DNA of 64,000 nucleotides, taken from Chromatiaceae bacterium (GTDB taxonomy: Bacteria > Pseudomonadota > Gammaproteobacteria > Chromatiales > Chromatiaceae). Each line of letters begins with the position of its first letter. The stretch's first letter is position 1. The position numbers and the translations under genes are program-made. The notes beneath the pieces are model-generated. The model made no database searches. It saw nothing but the letters and a program-made list of their open reading frames with translations, and was not told where the DNA came from. Positions 35,847 through 49,028 of the stretch are shown piece after piece. The stretch lies in NCBI GenBank assembly GCA_013426805.1, contig JACDZG010000001.1:1-64000 (forward strand), written 5' to 3'.

Positions 35847-37085
35847 TCAGACGCGGCGGAAGATCAAGGTCCCGTTGGTCCCGCCAAAGCCGAACGAGTT
35901 GGTCAACGCCACGTCGATCGGCATCTCACGAGCCGTGTTAGGCACATAGTCGAGGTCGCAGTCCGGATCGGGCGTTTCGTAGTTGATCGTCGGCGGCGCG
36001 ACCTGATCACGAATGGCCAGGATCGTGAAAATCGCCTCGGCCCCTCCGGCCGCACCCAGCATGTGTCCGGTCATCGACTTCGTGGAACTCACCGGAACCT
36101 TGTAGGCAAGATCCCCGAAGGTCCGCTTGATTGCCATGGTCTCGGCCATGTCGCCCGCCGGTGTCGAAGTGCCGTGGGCATTGATATAGCCGATTTGATC
36201 CAGGTTGACGCCGGCATCCCGCATCGCGATCAGCATGCACTCGGACGCGCCTTCACCGTTCTCCGAGGGTGCCGTCATATGATAGGCATCGGAATTCATG
36301 CCGATCCCCACCAGTTCGGCGTAAATCGGCGCCCCTCGTGCCACCGCGCGTTCGTATTCTTCCAGCACGACCACTCCAGCCCCGTCGCTCAGCACGAAGC
36401 CATCGCGATCCTTTTCGAAGGGCCGACTGGCGCGCTCCGGATCGTCGTTACGGGTCGACAGAGCGCGCGCCGCCGCGAATCCGCCCAAGCCGACCGGGGA
36501 GGTAGCCATCTCAGCGCCACCCGCGATCATCACGTCCACATATCCGTGGCGGATCATAATCGCCGCTTCGCCGATATTGTGACTGCCCGTGCTGCACGCG
36601 GAGACGATCGAGTAGTTCGGCCCCTTGAGCCCGAACTTGATCGACAGGTCACCCGCGACCATGTTGATGATGTTGGCCGGGACGAAGAAGGGCGAGATGC
36701 GCCGAGGCCCCTTGGACCGATAGGCCTCGTAGTTGTTCTCGATCCCCGTGATCCCACCGATTCCCGACCCGATCGCCACACCGATGCGGCGACAGTTGGA
36801 CTCGTCGACCACCAGCCCGGAGTCGGCGATGGCTTGACAGCCGGCCGCCATCCCGTAGTGGATAAACTTGTCCATCTTCTTGGCGTCCTTCTCCGTGATA
36901 TAGAGGGTCGGATCAAAACCATAGATCGGCCCGCCGAAACGCGTGCTGAAGGTTTCCACATCAAAGTGGGTGATCGGCTTGATGCCGCTCTTGCCGGCCA
37001 GGATATTTGCCCAGGACATTTTCACGTCCAAGCCCACCGGCGCCACCAGTCCCAGACCGGTGACCACGACCCTTCTACCTGCCAT
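35847..37085 (-). CDS. fabF: 3-oxoacyl-ACP synthase II (KAS II)
   Basis: A 412-residue condensing enzyme of fatty-acid elongation. Catalytic Cys in [16 protein letters not shown], the two catalytic His in [12 protein letters not shown] and [13 protein letters not shown], and the [13 protein letters not shown]-terminus. Starts at ATG 37085 with GAGAGGGG upstream. It follows acpP by 97 bases in the fab operon. Confidence 0.97.
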   Translation of the reverse strand: MAGRRVVVTGLGLVAPVGLDVKMSWANILAGKSGIKPITHFDVETFSTRFGGPIYGFDPTLYITEKDAKKMDKFIHYGMAAGCQAIADSGLVVDESNCRRIGVAIGSGIGGITGIENNYEAYRSKGPRRISPFFVPANIINMVAGDLSIKFGLKGPNYSIVSACSTGSHNIGEAAIMIRHGYVDVMIAGGAEMATSPVGLGGFAAARALSTRNDDPERASRPFEKDRDGFVLSDGAGVVVLEEYERAVARGAPIYAELVGIGMNSDAYHMTAPSENGEGASECMLIAMRDAGVNLDQIGYINAHGTSTPAGDMAETMAIKRTFGDLAYKVPVSSTKSMTGHMLGAAGGAEAIFTILAIRDQVAPPTINYETPDPDCDLDYVPNTAREMPIDVALTNSFGFGGTNGTLIFRRV

Positions 37086-37182
37086 TACCTACCCCTCTCG
37101 CTCGGAATGACTCGACGGGCAAGCGCCGCACCTGCGTTCCCGGTGCCGGGCGGCGGCCGTTCCGTCTTCGAAGCCGCACGCC

Positions 37183-37419
37183 TCAAACAAGGTGCGCGTT
37201 GATGTAGTTGACGGCCTGCTGGACGGTGGTGATCTTTTCCGCATCCTCGTCAGGGATTTCGGTTTCGAACTCCTCCTCGAGCGCCATCACCAGTTCGACA
37301 GTATCGAGTGAATCCGCACCCAGATCGTCGACGAAGGAAGCCTCCGCGGTCACCTCTTCTGCTTTGACGCCCAATTGTTCGACGACAATCTGGCGGACGC
37401 GCTCTTCAATGCTGCTCAT
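37183..37419 (-). CDS. acpP: acyl carrier protein
   Basis: A 78-residue ACP. The 4'-phosphopantetheine Ser lies in [20 protein letters not shown]. Highly acidic, as expected. ATG 37419 has a GGAGG site nine bases before it; upstream codons in the longer frame are not ACP-like. Sits between fabG and fabF. Confidence 0.98.
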   Translation of the reverse strand: MSSIEERVRQIVVEQLGVKAEEVTAEASFVDDLGADSLDTVELVMALEEEFETEIPDEDAEKITTVQQAVNYINAHLV

Positions 37420-37570
37420 CTGTCTGAATCCTCCGAATGGAAAAGACGGCCCGGCACGGGCCAGGCGGTATTCTAGTGACAATCGAGGGGGGATGAAAGC
37501 CGTTAAATGGCCTCGCTACCCTCAATCAACCAAATGACTTTGCTTGGGTTTGATCGCTGCATCCAGCGAC

Positions 37571-38311
37571 CTAGACCATGTACATGCCGCCGTTGACGTG
37601 CAGCGTCTCCCCAGTGATGTACGCGGCGCTTGGTGAGGCGAGAAAAACGACCGTGTCGGCGATCTCCTGCGGCTGCCCAAAACGGCCGAGCGGGACGGCT
37701 GACAGAATGATCTGCTGCTGCGCCTCGCTGATCGCCCGCGTCATGTCCGTGTCGATCAGACCCGGGGCCACGCAGTTGACCGTGATGCCGCGCGAACCCA
37801 CCTCGCGCGCCAGTGACTTGGTAAATCCCATCATACCGGCCTTGGCCGCCGCGTAGTTAGTCTGGCCGGCGTTACCCATGACGCCGACCACGGAGGCAAT
37901 ATTGATGATGCGCCCTTTGCGCGCCTTGGTCATCGCCCGCACGCACGCGCGCGACATCCGGAAAACGGAGCCGAGATTGGTGTCAACGACCGCCTGCCAC
38001 TCTTCATCCTTCATGCGCATCAATAGGTTATCGCGTGTGATACCGGCATTGTTGACGAGCACGCTCGGCGCACCGACACGTTTCGCGAGCTGCTCCATCG
38101 CCGCCTCGACCGACACCGGATCGGCGACGTCGAGTACCACACCGAAGCCTTGGTGGCCGCCCTCGCTCAACACCTGGTCAATGCCGTCGACACCGGCCTG
38201 GGTCGTGGCGGTACCGACGGCCACGGCACCCTGCCCCGCCAGTGCCAACAAGATGGCCCGACCGATGCCACGTGATGCACCCGTCACCAGCGCGATTTCA
38301 CCCTTGAGCAT
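37571..38311 (-). CDS. fabG: 3-oxoacyl-ACP reductase
   Basis: A 246-residue NADPH-dependent SDR enzyme. Cofactor loop VTGASRGIGRAI, VNNAGITRDNLLMRMKD, catalytic Ser in INIASVVGVMGN and Y-x3-K in TNYAAAKAGMMGF, plus the AYITGETLHVNGGMYMV C-terminus. Overlaps the end of fabD by 14 bases. Confidence 0.97.
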   Translation of the reverse strand: MLKGEIALVTGASRGIGRAILLALAGQGAVAVGTATTQAGVDGIDQVLSEGGHQGFGVVLDVADPVSVEAAMEQLAKRVGAPSVLVNNAGITRDNLLMRMKDEEWQAVVDTNLGSVFRMSRACVRAMTKARKGRIINIASVVGVMGNAGQTNYAAAKAGMMGFTKSLAREVGSRGITVNCVAPGLIDTDMTRAISEAQQQIILSAVPLGRFGQPQEIADTVVFLASPSAAYITGETLHVNGGMYMV

Positions 38312-39254
38312 CTACAGTCGCCTCCAATGCCGCCTTCAGCGTCTCCGGATCGAAGACCGGCAGCGTGGTGATGTTTTTGTCGCAACGCTTGTTAAGCCCG
38401 GTCAGCACTTTACCGGGACCGAATTCGATAACCAGCGAAACTCCGGCCGCGCCCATAGCCTGCACGGTCTCGACCCAGCGTACCGGCCGATACAGTTGCT
38501 CGCACAGTCGCTCGCGCAAGGCCGCGACCGAATCCGCGGCGGCCACGTCCACATTGTGAAGCACGGGTACCTCGGGCAGCCGCAGGTCCAATGCCTCCAG
38601 GCGCGCGGCCAGTAGGGTCGCGGCCGGGCGCATCAGCGCACAATGTGACGGCACACTGACCGGCAGGAGCACGGACCGCTTGGCCCCGGCGGCTTTGGCG
38701 GCAGTCACCGCACGGCCCACCGCGGCCACCTCACCGGCAATGACCACCTGACCGGGGGCATTGAAGTTCACGGCCTCCACCACGGCTCCCTGAGCCGCCT
38801 CGGCGCAGACCGCAATCACCTGCGCATCCGTCAGACCAAGCACCGCGGCCATCGCTCCCTGCCCAACCGGGAACGCCGCCTGCATCAACCGTGCACGTTC
38901 GGCGGCCAGACGCACGCCGTCCGCCAGACTCAAGGACCCGGCGGCCACCAATGCGGCGTACTCGCCCAGACTGTGACCGGCCACCAAGAGCGGCGCCGCG
39001 CCGCCCTGCGCGTGCCAGACGCGCCACACGCTGATTCCGGTAACCAGCATCGCCGGCTGGGTATTCTCGGTCTGATCGAGAGCCTCCTTGGGACCGCCGC
39101 GGACCAGCGCCCAGAGGTCCCTGCCGAGCGCCTCGGACGCCTCCTCGAAGGTTTGCCGGACCTCGGGATAGGCCGCCGCAAGGGCATCGAGCATCCCCAC
39201 GGATTGAGAACCCTGGCCGGGAAAGCAGGCGGCGAGTACAAGCAATGGTCTCAT
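38298..39254 (-). CDS. fabD: malonyl-CoA:ACP transacylase
   Basis: A 318-residue transacylase. FPGQGSQSVGM near the N-terminus, catalytic Ser in VAGHSLGEYAALVAAG (residues ~89-104), and His in VSVPSHCALMRPAA. Directly follows fabH. Confidence 0.97.
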   Translation of the reverse strand: MRPLLVLAACFPGQGSQSVGMLDALAAAYPEVRQTFEEASEALGRDLWALVRGGPKEALDQTENTQPAMLVTGISVWRVWHAQGGAAPLLVAGHSLGEYAALVAAGSLSLADGVRLAAERARLMQAAFPVGQGAMAAVLGLTDAQVIAVCAEAAQGAVVEAVNFNAPGQVVIAGEVAAVGRAVTAAKAAGAKRSVLLPVSVPSHCALMRPAATLLAARLEALDLRLPEVPVLHNVDVAAADSVAALRERLCEQLYRPVRWVETVQAMGAAGVSLVIEFGPGKVLTGLNKRCDKNITTLPVFDPETLKAALEATVDAQG

Positions 39255-39318
39255 CTCGATTCAGATCGGAGTTGGGGCTGGTTCAAACCGGGTTCGCATC
39301 GGTGGTGAACTTGATGTT

Positions 39319-40275
39319 TCAGTAGCGCGCGAGGACCGAGCCCCAGGTGATGCCGCCGCCGAAGGCTTCCATCAACAGCAGCTCACCACGTTTGATGCGG
39401 CCGTCGCGCACCGCCTGATCCAAGGCCAGCGGGATGGACGCCGCGGAGGTATTGGCATGATCGGCGACCGTGACGACCACCCGCTCCATGGGCAGGTCGA
39501 GTTTTCGGGCGGTGGCCTGAATGATCCGCAAATTTGCCTGATGCGGAATCAGCCAGTCGATATCGGAACGTTCCAAGCCATTGGCCGCGAGGGTTTCCTC
39601 GACAATTCGGCTCAAGGTCGTGACGGCAACCCGAAAGAGTTCATTGCCCTTCATCTCGACGCGATTGTTGGCATAGTCACCGTTGCCGAGGCCGCCGGGG
39701 ATCTGCAGCAGGTCCTTGTACGCACCATCCGCGTGCAGATGGGTGGAAATGACCCCGGGCGTGTCGGCCGCCTCGATGATCACCGCGCCGGCGCCATCGC
39801 CGAACAGCACACAGGTACCCCGGTCGGTCCAGTCGAGAATGCGCGAGAAGGCGTCCGATCCCACCACCAGCGCATTGCGCGCGGAACCCAGACGAATGAA
39901 CTTGTCGGCAATGCTCAAGGCGTAAACGAACCCGGCACAAACCGCCTGGACGTCAAACGCAGGACAACCATGAACATCGAGCCGCTGCTGCAAGATGCAG
40001 GCTGTGCTGGGAAAATATTGGTCCGGCGTGGTCGTCGCCACCACGATCAGGTCGAGGTCCGCCGCCAGGAGACCGGCCGCCTCCAGCGCCAGGCGGGCAG
40101 CGCGCTCGGCGAGATCCGAACAGGTCTCGCCGTCGCTCACGAGATGCCGCTTCTCAATCCCGGTGCGCTCGCGAATCCAGGCATCGGTGGTGTCGACAGT
40201 GGCCTCGAGGTCGGTGTTGGTCACGACCCGCTCCGGGAGGTAACCGCCGGTTCCCGCAATGCGAGAGTAAATCAT
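39319..40275 (-). CDS. fabH: 3-oxoacyl-ACP synthase III
   Basis: A 318-residue KAS III that starts fatty-acid synthesis from acetyl-CoA and malonyl-ACP. Catalytic Cys in FDVQAVCAGFVYAL, His in WLIPHQANLRII, and Asn in DHANTSAASIPLAL. ATG 40275 ([15 protein letters not shown]) matches the family N-terminus; it overlaps the plsX stop by one base. Confidence 0.97.
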   Translation of the reverse strand: MIYSRIAGTGGYLPERVVTNTDLEATVDTTDAWIRERTGIEKRHLVSDGETCSDLAERAARLALEAAGLLAADLDLIVVATTTPDQYFPSTACILQQRLDVHGCPAFDVQAVCAGFVYALSIADKFIRLGSARNALVVGSDAFSRILDWTDRGTCVLFGDGAGAVIIEAADTPGVISTHLHADGAYKDLLQIPGGLGNGDYANNRVEMKGNELFRVAVTTLSRIVEETLAANGLERSDIDWLIPHQANLRIIQATARKLDLPMERVVVTVADHANTSAASIPLALDQAVRDGRIKRGELLLMEAFGGGITWGSVLARY

Positions 40276-41444
40276 CAAGCGGTCGCCCGTAAGGAATCGG
40301 TCGCGAGATGTCGCCCGACCTGTTCGGAAATGCGCCGCGGGATGTCGCAAAGAATCTCTTTCGCGGCGATGTGGATCGCGTTCTCGAACGCAATCTCGTC
40401 TGCCCCGCCGTGGCTCTTGATCACGATTCCGCGTAGACCCAACAGGCTGGCGCCATTGTAACGTCGCGGGTCCATGGTGCGTCGAAACGCCCGCAAAATC
40501 GGTAGCGCAGCCAAGCCGGCAAGGCGGGTGAACAGGTTGCGCTTGAATTGACCGCTCAGCGTGTGTCGCACAAACTTCGCAACCCCTTCGCTGCTCTTCA
40601 AGGCCACATTCCCGACGAAACCATCGGAAACCACCACATCCACGTCTCCCAGATAAATTCCGTCTCCCTCGACATACCCGATGTAATTGAGCCCGCTGCG
40701 GGACAATAGCTCATGGGCATTCTTGACTTGCTCGTTGCCTTTGATCTCTTCCTGACCGATATTCAGCAGGGCAACCTTGGGCGCCGCTACACCATCCACG
40801 GCCGTAACCAGCTCGCTGCCCATCACGGCGAACTGCAACAGATGCTCGGCCGTGCAGTCCACATTAGCCCCAAGATCCAGCATGTGCGTGTGACCATGCA
40901 GCGAGGGCACGGCCGTGATGATCGCCGGACGATCCACGTTCGGAAGAGTCTTGAGGACGAAGCGCGCGGTGGCCATCAGCGCACCGGTATTCCCCGCGCT
41001 CACGCAGGCATGCGCCTCGCCGCTCTTCACCAGATCAATGGCCACACGCATTGATGAATCCTTCTTACCGCGCAGGGCTTTGGATGGTGACTCATCCATC
41101 GCGACCGACTCCGTGGTGTGCCTGATGCGTACCGATGGTGGGACCACACCGCCCAGACAACCGAGAATTTGTGTCTGGTCGCCGACCAGGATCAGATCGA
41201 TTGAACGCTCGATCGACAGGAAGCGAAGGGCGGCAGCGACGACGACCCGCGGTCCATGGTCACCCCCCATCGCATCCAGGGCGATCGTCTGTCGACCGGT
41301 CACGGCTGGCGATAAGGCTTGACGAGGGATCTGACCGGTGCCGGGCCGGCCATCACCGCGGAGCCTGAGTCCTGCCCCGTCCGGGCTTGCAGCCTGGCCG
41401 ATTCCGGGACGTAAAACGACCAAACGCTCCGCATCATCGGTCAC
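40275..41444 (-). CDS. plsX: phosphate acyltransferase PlsX
   Basis: The family-homologous part starts at [20 protein letters not shown] and continues through [24 protein letters not shown] and [18 protein letters not shown]. PlsX makes acyl-phosphate from acyl-ACP for phospholipid synthesis. As drawn, it begins with GTG 41444 right after the rpmF stop and has ~48 extra residues. A GTG at 41303 would give the usual length (342 residues). Neither start shows a clear ribosome site. Confidence 0.94.
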   Translation of the reverse strand: MTDDAERLVVLRPGIGQAASPDGAGLRLRGDGRPGTGQIPRQALSPAVTGRQTIALDAMGGDHGPRVVVAAALRFLSIERSIDLILVGDQTQILGCLGGVVPPSVRIRHTTESVAMDESPSKALRGKKDSSMRVAIDLVKSGEAHACVSAGNTGALMATARFVLKTLPNVDRPAIITAVPSLHGHTHMLDLGANVDCTAEHLLQFAVMGSELVTAVDGVAAPKVALLNIGQEEIKGNEQVKNAHELLSRSGLNYIGYVEGDGIYLGDVDVVVSDGFVGNVALKSSEGVAKFVRHTLSGQFKRNLFTRLAGLAALPILRAFRRTMDPRRYNGASLLGLRGIVIKSHGGADEIAFENAIHIAAKEILCDIPRRISEQVGRHLATDSLRATA

Positions 41445-41618
41445 TTAAGATCTGTCCAGGATCTTACGACCGCGATAGAAGCCGTCCGGGGATACATGAT
41501 GGCGCAGGTGTGTTTCACCGGAGGTGGGCTCAACCGACAACGTCGGCTTGCTGAGGGCGTCGTGCGAGCGACGCATGTCGCGCCGCGAACGGGTTTTGCG
41601 ATTCTGGGGAACGGCCAT
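41445..41618 (-). CDS. rpmF: 50S ribosomal protein L32
   Basis: A 57-residue L32: [20 protein letters not shown], then [20 protein letters not shown] and a GFYRGRKIL end. GGAG lies seven bases before the ATG. It lies between yceD and plsX, its conserved position. No Zn-ribbon Cys pairs are present, so it is the zinc-free form. Confidence 0.97.
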   Translation of the reverse strand: MAVPQNRKTRSRRDMRRSHDALSKPTLSVEPTSGETHLRHHVSPDGFYRGRKILDRS

Positions 41619-41716
41619 GCTTCTCTCCGCAAAGCGCCCGGGTCCTCATGCGGATCGGAACGCGTGCTCGTTATAACTCAAATGCGCGTGTTTGCCGAAC
41701 GGCAGTCACGATCTCT

Positions 41717-42280
41717 TCAATGCTCGTCCGCCTCCGGAGCCGGCCGCCGCGCCTGAAGCGCCGCCAGTGCCGCAAACGGATTGCGCGGACGTTCGGCCGC
41801 TACCTCGGTTGCGGCCGGAGCGACCTGCGCCGCGCAGTGTCCAGCCGGATGCATCGGCACCTGAGGGATGGCGAGCAGCAGCTCGTCTTCCACCCAATCC
41901 AGGACACGGACAGACTCGTCGTCACCCAGCGGCAGTGGCTCCAGGTCGCCGGCCAGGCCCTCCACCTGGGTCAGCCCCAGGCGGTCCGGAGCGCCGCGCA
42001 GATGCACCAGACCGAGCGCGATCGGGGCATCAACCGGCACTTCGAACTCAGCCAGACAGCGCTGACAGGTCATCCGCAGCACCATGGAGACACGACCCCG
42101 CGCCACCGCCTGCCCCTGCTCATCCAGCGCAAACCGGATCTCATAGCGCGCGGGGCCGACTGTCCCGAGCACCGCCTCGGCCAAGCGCGGGAAATATCGC
42201 AACGAAGCCTCGCCGGCGAACGCGGCCTTGAACTTAACCGCACGCCAAGGATCGAGTCTTTCAGGTAATGGCGCCGACAT
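41717..42280 (-). CDS. yceD: YceD (DUF177) family protein
   Basis: A 187-residue DUF177 protein; the family is implicated in 23S rRNA accumulation/processing and nearly always lies before rpmF. Marks: the CxxC in VLRMTCQRCLAEFEVPVD, VRVLDWVEDELLLAIPQVPM and a late His/Cys. The C-terminal tail (NPFAALAALQARRP) is also typical. Confidence 0.92.
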   Translation of the reverse strand: MSAPLPERLDPWRAVKFKAAFAGEASLRYFPRLAEAVLGTVGPARYEIRFALDEQGQAVARGRVSMVLRMTCQRCLAEFEVPVDAPIALGLVHLRGAPDRLGLTQVEGLAGDLEPLPLGDDESVRVLDWVEDELLLAIPQVPMHPAGHCAAQVAPAATEVAAERPRNPFAALAALQARRPAPEADEH

Positions 42281-42425
42281 AAGCTCACCAAAATAACCGA
42301 TTCAGGGCCGCAGAGTCAATTGCAGCGATGGAGACATTCGCATCGATCGACGATGCAGCTGTTAACGACCCTTGCAGCCGAGCGAAACTCCGGCGTGATT
42401 TGGTCGATTCGTTTCCGCCGATCGC

Positions 42426-44953
<2,528 letters not shown>

Positions 44954-45026
44954 CGAGCTTACTCGGTTGACCCGGCGCCAAACAGTCCACCCGCGGGACG
45001 CGGGTCGGCCGTTGGTTGACCAGCCG

Positions 45027-45209
45027 TTAGTTGACTAAATACAGCAGCGCGACGCCGGCCAACATGCTGATCAGCCCCGCCAGCCGGAGCGGACCATCCG
45101 CCTCCGCGACGACTGTCTGCAAGGCGCGTCTAAAGGTCGCTGGGCTCAGGAAGGGCCAAATGCCCTCGATCACCAGGAGCAGCGCGGCTGCAGCGAGGAG
45201 TTCATGCAC
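45027..45209 (-). CDS. DUF2065 small membrane protein
   Basis: A 60-residue protein with two membrane segments (LAAAALLLVIEGIWPFLSP and LISMLAGVALLYLVN), the DUF2065 pattern. I chose the GTG at 45209 (VHELLAAAALLL), which gives the family length; a longer ATG start at 45248 adds 13 residues. It always travels with hflC in this cluster. Confidence 0.88.
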   Translation of the reverse strand: MHELLAAAALLLVIEGIWPFLSPATFRRALQTVVAEADGPLRLAGLISMLAGVALLYLVN

Positions 45210-45317
45210 GCCGGGGTCACCCGCGGGGTCGACAAACGCGGCACCCAAGGCAGCGGGCAGACCACCCCGTGAGCCAAAGGTCCACCCCGCTGCCGGCCTG
45301 GGTGCGCGCCGCCACCA

Positions 45318-46193
45318 TTACGGCGCTTCACCGCTCTGCGAGCGGAAGTAGCGGAAGAACTCCGATTCGGGCTGCAGGACCATCATATCCCCTCCCGAAT
45401 TGAAGGCCCCGCGGTAGGCCCCGAGACTGCGGTAAAACGCATAGAAATCCGCATCCTCGGTGTAGGCCTTGGCGTAGATCTCGGACGCCTTGGCATCACC
45501 CTCGCCGCGCGCTTGCTCGGACTCCTTGTAGGCATCGGCCAGCGTGACGGTCCGCTGACGATCCGCATCCGCGCGAATACGCTCGGCCGCCTCCTTACCC
45601 TTGGCACGCAGGTCGCTCGCCACCCGCTCGCGCTCGGCCCGCATCCGCATATACACGGACTCGCTCACCTCGGGCGGCAGGTCGATCTTCTTGACCCGCA
45701 CGTCGACAATCTCGACGCCCAGTTCGTTCGCCTGCAGGTCACTGCGCTTGCGCAGTTCCTCCATCAACTCGGTACGGTCCTCCGACACCACTTCCTGAAT
45801 GGTGCGCTTGCCGAACTCGTCGCGCAGACTGGTGCCGATCCGCTCGGCGAGCAAGCGGGAAGTCCGGCTGACATTACCGCCGGTCGAGCGGAAATACTGG
45901 GCCGGATCGCTGATCCTCCACTTGGCGTAGGAATCGACGATTACATCTTTCTTTTCGACGGTCAGAAACCGCTGGGGCGGCGCGTCCAGTGTCTGGATAC
46001 GGCGGTCGAAGGTCTTGACATCCTGCAACACCGGAACCTTGAAGTGCAGCCCGGGCGCGTAGTCGCTGCCCACGATGGAACCGAGCTGCAGCTTGATCGC
46101 CGTTTGCCACTCGTTGACAACGAAGGTCGAAGCGTAGATCAGCAGGACCAGGGCAGCGAGTATTGCCGGCAGGAAAGGCTTGTACTTACTCAT
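45318..46193 (-). CDS. hflC: HflC, FtsH protease modulator
   Basis: A 291-residue SPFH-domain inner-membrane protein. N-terminal anchor (FLPAILAALVLLIYAS), VVNEWQTAIKLQLG, band-7 domain with GLHFKVPVLQDVKTFDRRIQ, and RAKGKEAAERIRADADRQRT in the helical part. With HflK it forms a cage around FtsH. It overlaps the hflK end by four bases. Confidence 0.96.
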   Translation of the reverse strand: MSKYKPFLPAILAALVLLIYASTFVVNEWQTAIKLQLGSIVGSDYAPGLHFKVPVLQDVKTFDRRIQTLDAPPQRFLTVEKKDVIVDSYAKWRISDPAQYFRSTGGNVSRTSRLLAERIGTSLRDEFGKRTIQEVVSEDRTELMEELRKRSDLQANELGVEIVDVRVKKIDLPPEVSESVYMRMRAERERVASDLRAKGKEAAERIRADADRQRTVTLADAYKESEQARGEGDAKASEIYAKAYTEDADFYAFYRSLGAYRGAFNSGGDMMVLQPESEFFRYFRSQSGEAP

Positions 46194-47368
46194 TGACGCG
46201 CCCTCCGATCACGCTCCACCGGACGTGCTGCGCCTGGCCGTGCTTCGGTCTCGACCGGAGACACGATCAACGGCTGCTGAGGTTCGGCAACGGCCTGACG
46301 TTGCCGCACCAACTGATCGAGCGGCAGGTACACCATACTGTTTGAGCCCTCCTGGGTATCGAGCACGATCTTGTTGGTGCCGCTCAGCACCTTCTCCATG
46401 GTGTCGAGATAGAGGCGCTCACGGGTGACATCCGGCGCCTTCTTGTACTCGGCCAGCACGGCGCTGAAGCGCGCGGCCTCGCCCTCGGATTCGGCCACCA
46501 CTTTATCACGATAGGCTTTGGCGTCGGCGATGATCCGTGCCGCTTCGCCGCGCGCCTGCGGGAGGATTTGGTTGGAGTAGGCCTCGGCCTGATTCTCCGA
46601 GCGCTCCTTGTCCTCACGCGCCTTGATGGCGTCATCAAAGGCTTCCTTGACCTGATCCGGCGGCTTGGCCGGCTGCATGTTGATCGAGGTCACCAGCAAA
46701 CCTGTCTTGTACAGATTCATCAACTCCTGGACACGCTCCTGAATAGTAATCGCGATGGCCCCGCGGCCCTCGGTCAGGATGAAGTCCAGCTTGCTGCCGC
46801 CGATCGTCTTACGGACCACCGTCTCTGTTGCATCCTTCAGGGTGCCTTCCGGATTCTGGTCCTGGAACAAAAACTGCGCGGCGTCCTGGATGCGGGACTG
46901 CACTGTCAACTCCACGTCAACGATGTTCTCGTCCTTGGTCAACATGGCTGCCTGGTGGCTGAATGAGGACACCTCATCTACATTGACCTTCTCTACCGAT
47001 TCAATCGGATAGGGGATGTGCCAGTGAGGCCCAGGGTCAGTGGTGTCCACATATTTGCCAAAACGCAGCACGACCCCGCGCTCGGCAGGCGCGATGATGT
47101 AGAAACCCGTGGCCAGCCAAACCAACAGCAAGGCGCCGAGGACGATCGCCACGGCGCGCGAACCCAGGCCGCCGGTCGGCAGATTGAACCCACCGCCCCC
47201 ACCGCCGGACTTGTTGCCGCCCGGCCGGTTGCCGCCGAAGAGGCCGCCGAGCTTTTCCTGAAGCTTGCGGACCACCTCGTCGAGGTCCGGCGGCCCCGAT
47301 TCGCCGCCTCCGCCGCTCTTGCCGCTCCAAGGATCTTTGTTGCCGCCACCTGGCTCATTCCAGGCCAT
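46190..47368 (-). CDS. hflK: HflK, FtsH protease modulator
   Basis: A 392-residue partner of HflC. Gly-rich N-terminus (MAWNEPGGGNKDPWSGKSGG), one anchor helix (VAIVLGALLLVWLATGFYII), SPFH domain with ERGVVLRFGKYVDTTDPGPHW, and DKVVAESEGEAARFSAVL further on. ATG 47368 is the family start. A 293-base gap without a gene separates it from hflX. Confidence 0.97.
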   Translation of the reverse strand: MAWNEPGGGNKDPWSGKSGGGGESGPPDLDEVVRKLQEKLGGLFGGNRPGGNKSGGGGGGFNLPTGGLGSRAVAIVLGALLLVWLATGFYIIAPAERGVVLRFGKYVDTTDPGPHWHIPYPIESVEKVNVDEVSSFSHQAAMLTKDENIVDVELTVQSRIQDAAQFLFQDQNPEGTLKDATETVVRKTIGGSKLDFILTEGRGAIAITIQERVQELMNLYKTGLLVTSINMQPAKPPDQVKEAFDDAIKAREDKERSENQAEAYSNQILPQARGEAARIIADAKAYRDKVVAESEGEAARFSAVLAEYKKAPDVTRERLYLDTMEKVLSGTNKIVLDTQEGSNSMVYLPLDQLVRQRQAVAEPQQPLIVSPVETEARPGAARPVERDRRARQ

Positions 47369-47661
47369 AGCTACTCCGTCTTTCTCTGCGCGTGAGACTG
47401 AAGGGGATGGAACGACCAACTCGCAAGTCGGAAAATTCCATGGTGATTGGGACCGAGCACTACACATCGCTTGTCACTCAGCTTGCCAAGATGCAGCCGC
47501 CCGGCCGCTTAATCAACCCGCGCAAGTGGTCGCCGGCACGGTCGGACAGCGAACAGGTCATTGTAGGCAGCCGGACGCGGCGGTGCAAACGCAACAGGTA
47601 GGAAAACCAGAACCGGCGACGCCGCGGCAGGCGACCGGATGAGGGACTCGCGCGAGCAACC

Positions 47662-48960
47662 TCAGTGCAACAGCAGGTGCCCACGCTCGGGTTCATGCGC
47701 CAGGAAACGCTGTAAGTCGGCAGGTTCGATCAGGATTTCCATAGTCCAACCGCCCTGCGCGTCCGGCGCATCGGCCAGGACGCGGGCGTGCGCATAGACC
47801 CAGGCGCGCAGACGCCCGTCACCGGGTCCGAGACGCACCTGATGACGGGTGCTCTCGCCCCCGGTCAATTCCGCGATGGCGGTCAGCAGGAGGTCGATCC
47901 CCGCACCCGAGCGGGCGGACAGCCAGACGCGCGTCGGCTGACCGACACTGTCACGCTCCAGACGCGGTGGTTCGTCCGCCAGCAGATCGAGCTTGTTCCA
48001 AACCTCCAGCCGCGGGATGTCCATGCTGCCGATCTCCGCGAGCACCGTTTCCACGTCGTTGATCAGCCGCGCCCGGTGACCAGCCGACGCGTCGACCACA
48101 TGGAGCAGCAGCGTCGCATTGCGGGCCTCCTCCAAGGTCGCGCGAAAGGCGGCCACCAACTCGTGCGGAAGTCGGCTGACGAATCCGACCGTATCCGCCA
48201 ACAGTGCCCGCCCGCCGTTGGGCAGAGCAAGTCGCCGCAGGGTTGGATCCAGGGTGGCGAACAGTTGATCGGCTTCGAACACCCCGGCCTCGGTGAGCCG
48301 ATTGAAGAGCGTGGACTTGCCGGCGTTCGTGTAACCAACCACGGAAATCACCGGCAGCTCGGCCTTCTCGCGCGCCCGCCGCCCCTGGGCGCGCTGGGAC
48401 TCGAGGCCCTCCAGTCGCCGCTTGAGCAGCGCGATGCGCTTGGCCAACAAGCGCCGATCGGTTTCGAGTTGGGTCTCACCCGGACCGCGCAGACCGATAC
48501 CGCCCTTCTGCCGCTCGAGATGAGTCCAGCCGCGCACCAGGCGAGTCGACAGGTGGCGCAGTTGGGCCAGTTCGACTTGGAGCTTACCCTCGAAAGAGCG
48601 GGCCCGTTGAGCAAAGATATCGAGGATCAGGCCCGTCCGGTCCACCACCCGACATTCGAGCAAACGCTCCAGGTTGCGTTCCTGAGCCGGGGACAGCGCG
48701 TGATTGAAGACCACCAGTTCGGCCCCGGCGGCCGCGACCAGGTCCTTCAACTCGTCGGCTTTACCGGAGCCGATGAAGAGTCGGGCGTCCGGCCTGGCGC
48801 GTGTACCGCCCAGGGTCCCAACCACCTCGGCACCGGCGGCGCGGGCGAGTTGATCGAACTCCTCACGCTCGTCGAGTGCCACCGCGCCGCCAAGATCCAG
48901 TTGCACCAGTACGGCACGCTCGCCGGACGCGGGCCGCTCAAACACCAGGTCGCTAGGCAT
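47662..48960 (-). CDS. hflX: GTPase HflX
   Basis: A 432-residue ribosome-associated GTPase. N-terminal ND1 domain with GTRARPDARLFIGSGKADE, GLRGPGETQLETDRRLL, G1 loop VVGYTNAGKSTLFNRLTEAG, DTVGFVSRLPHELVAAF and NKLD. It splits stalled ribosomes and shows heat-stress roles. A GTG at 48972 would add four residues. It lies between hfq and hflK. Confidence 0.96.
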   Translation of the reverse strand: MPSDLVFERPASGERAVLVQLDLGGAVALDEREEFDQLARAAGAEVVGTLGGTRARPDARLFIGSGKADELKDLVAAAGAELVVFNHALSPAQERNLERLLECRVVDRTGLILDIFAQRARSFEGKLQVELAQLRHLSTRLVRGWTHLERQKGGIGLRGPGETQLETDRRLLAKRIALLKRRLEGLESQRAQGRRAREKAELPVISVVGYTNAGKSTLFNRLTEAGVFEADQLFATLDPTLRRLALPNGGRALLADTVGFVSRLPHELVAAFRATLEEARNATLLLHVVDASAGHRARLINDVETVLAEIGSMDIPRLEVWNKLDLLADEPPRLERDSVGQPTRVWLSARSGAGIDLLLTAIAELTGGESTRHQVRLGPGDGRLRAWVYAHARVLADAPDAQGGWTMEILIEPADLQRFLAHEPERGHLLLH

Positions 48961-49028
48961 CGGGACATCCACACGCTGACTTGGGCATCGCGCCCGTGAG
49001 CCGCCTGGTCACGGAACGTTCGCGCAAC

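Noticed and set aside
35841-37202. 453-codon plus-strand open frame
   Set aside because: Antisense of fabF, whose catalytic residues are all present on the minus strand.
47788-48999. 403-codon plus-strand open frame
   Set aside because: Antisense of hflX; composition is a GC-rich shadow.
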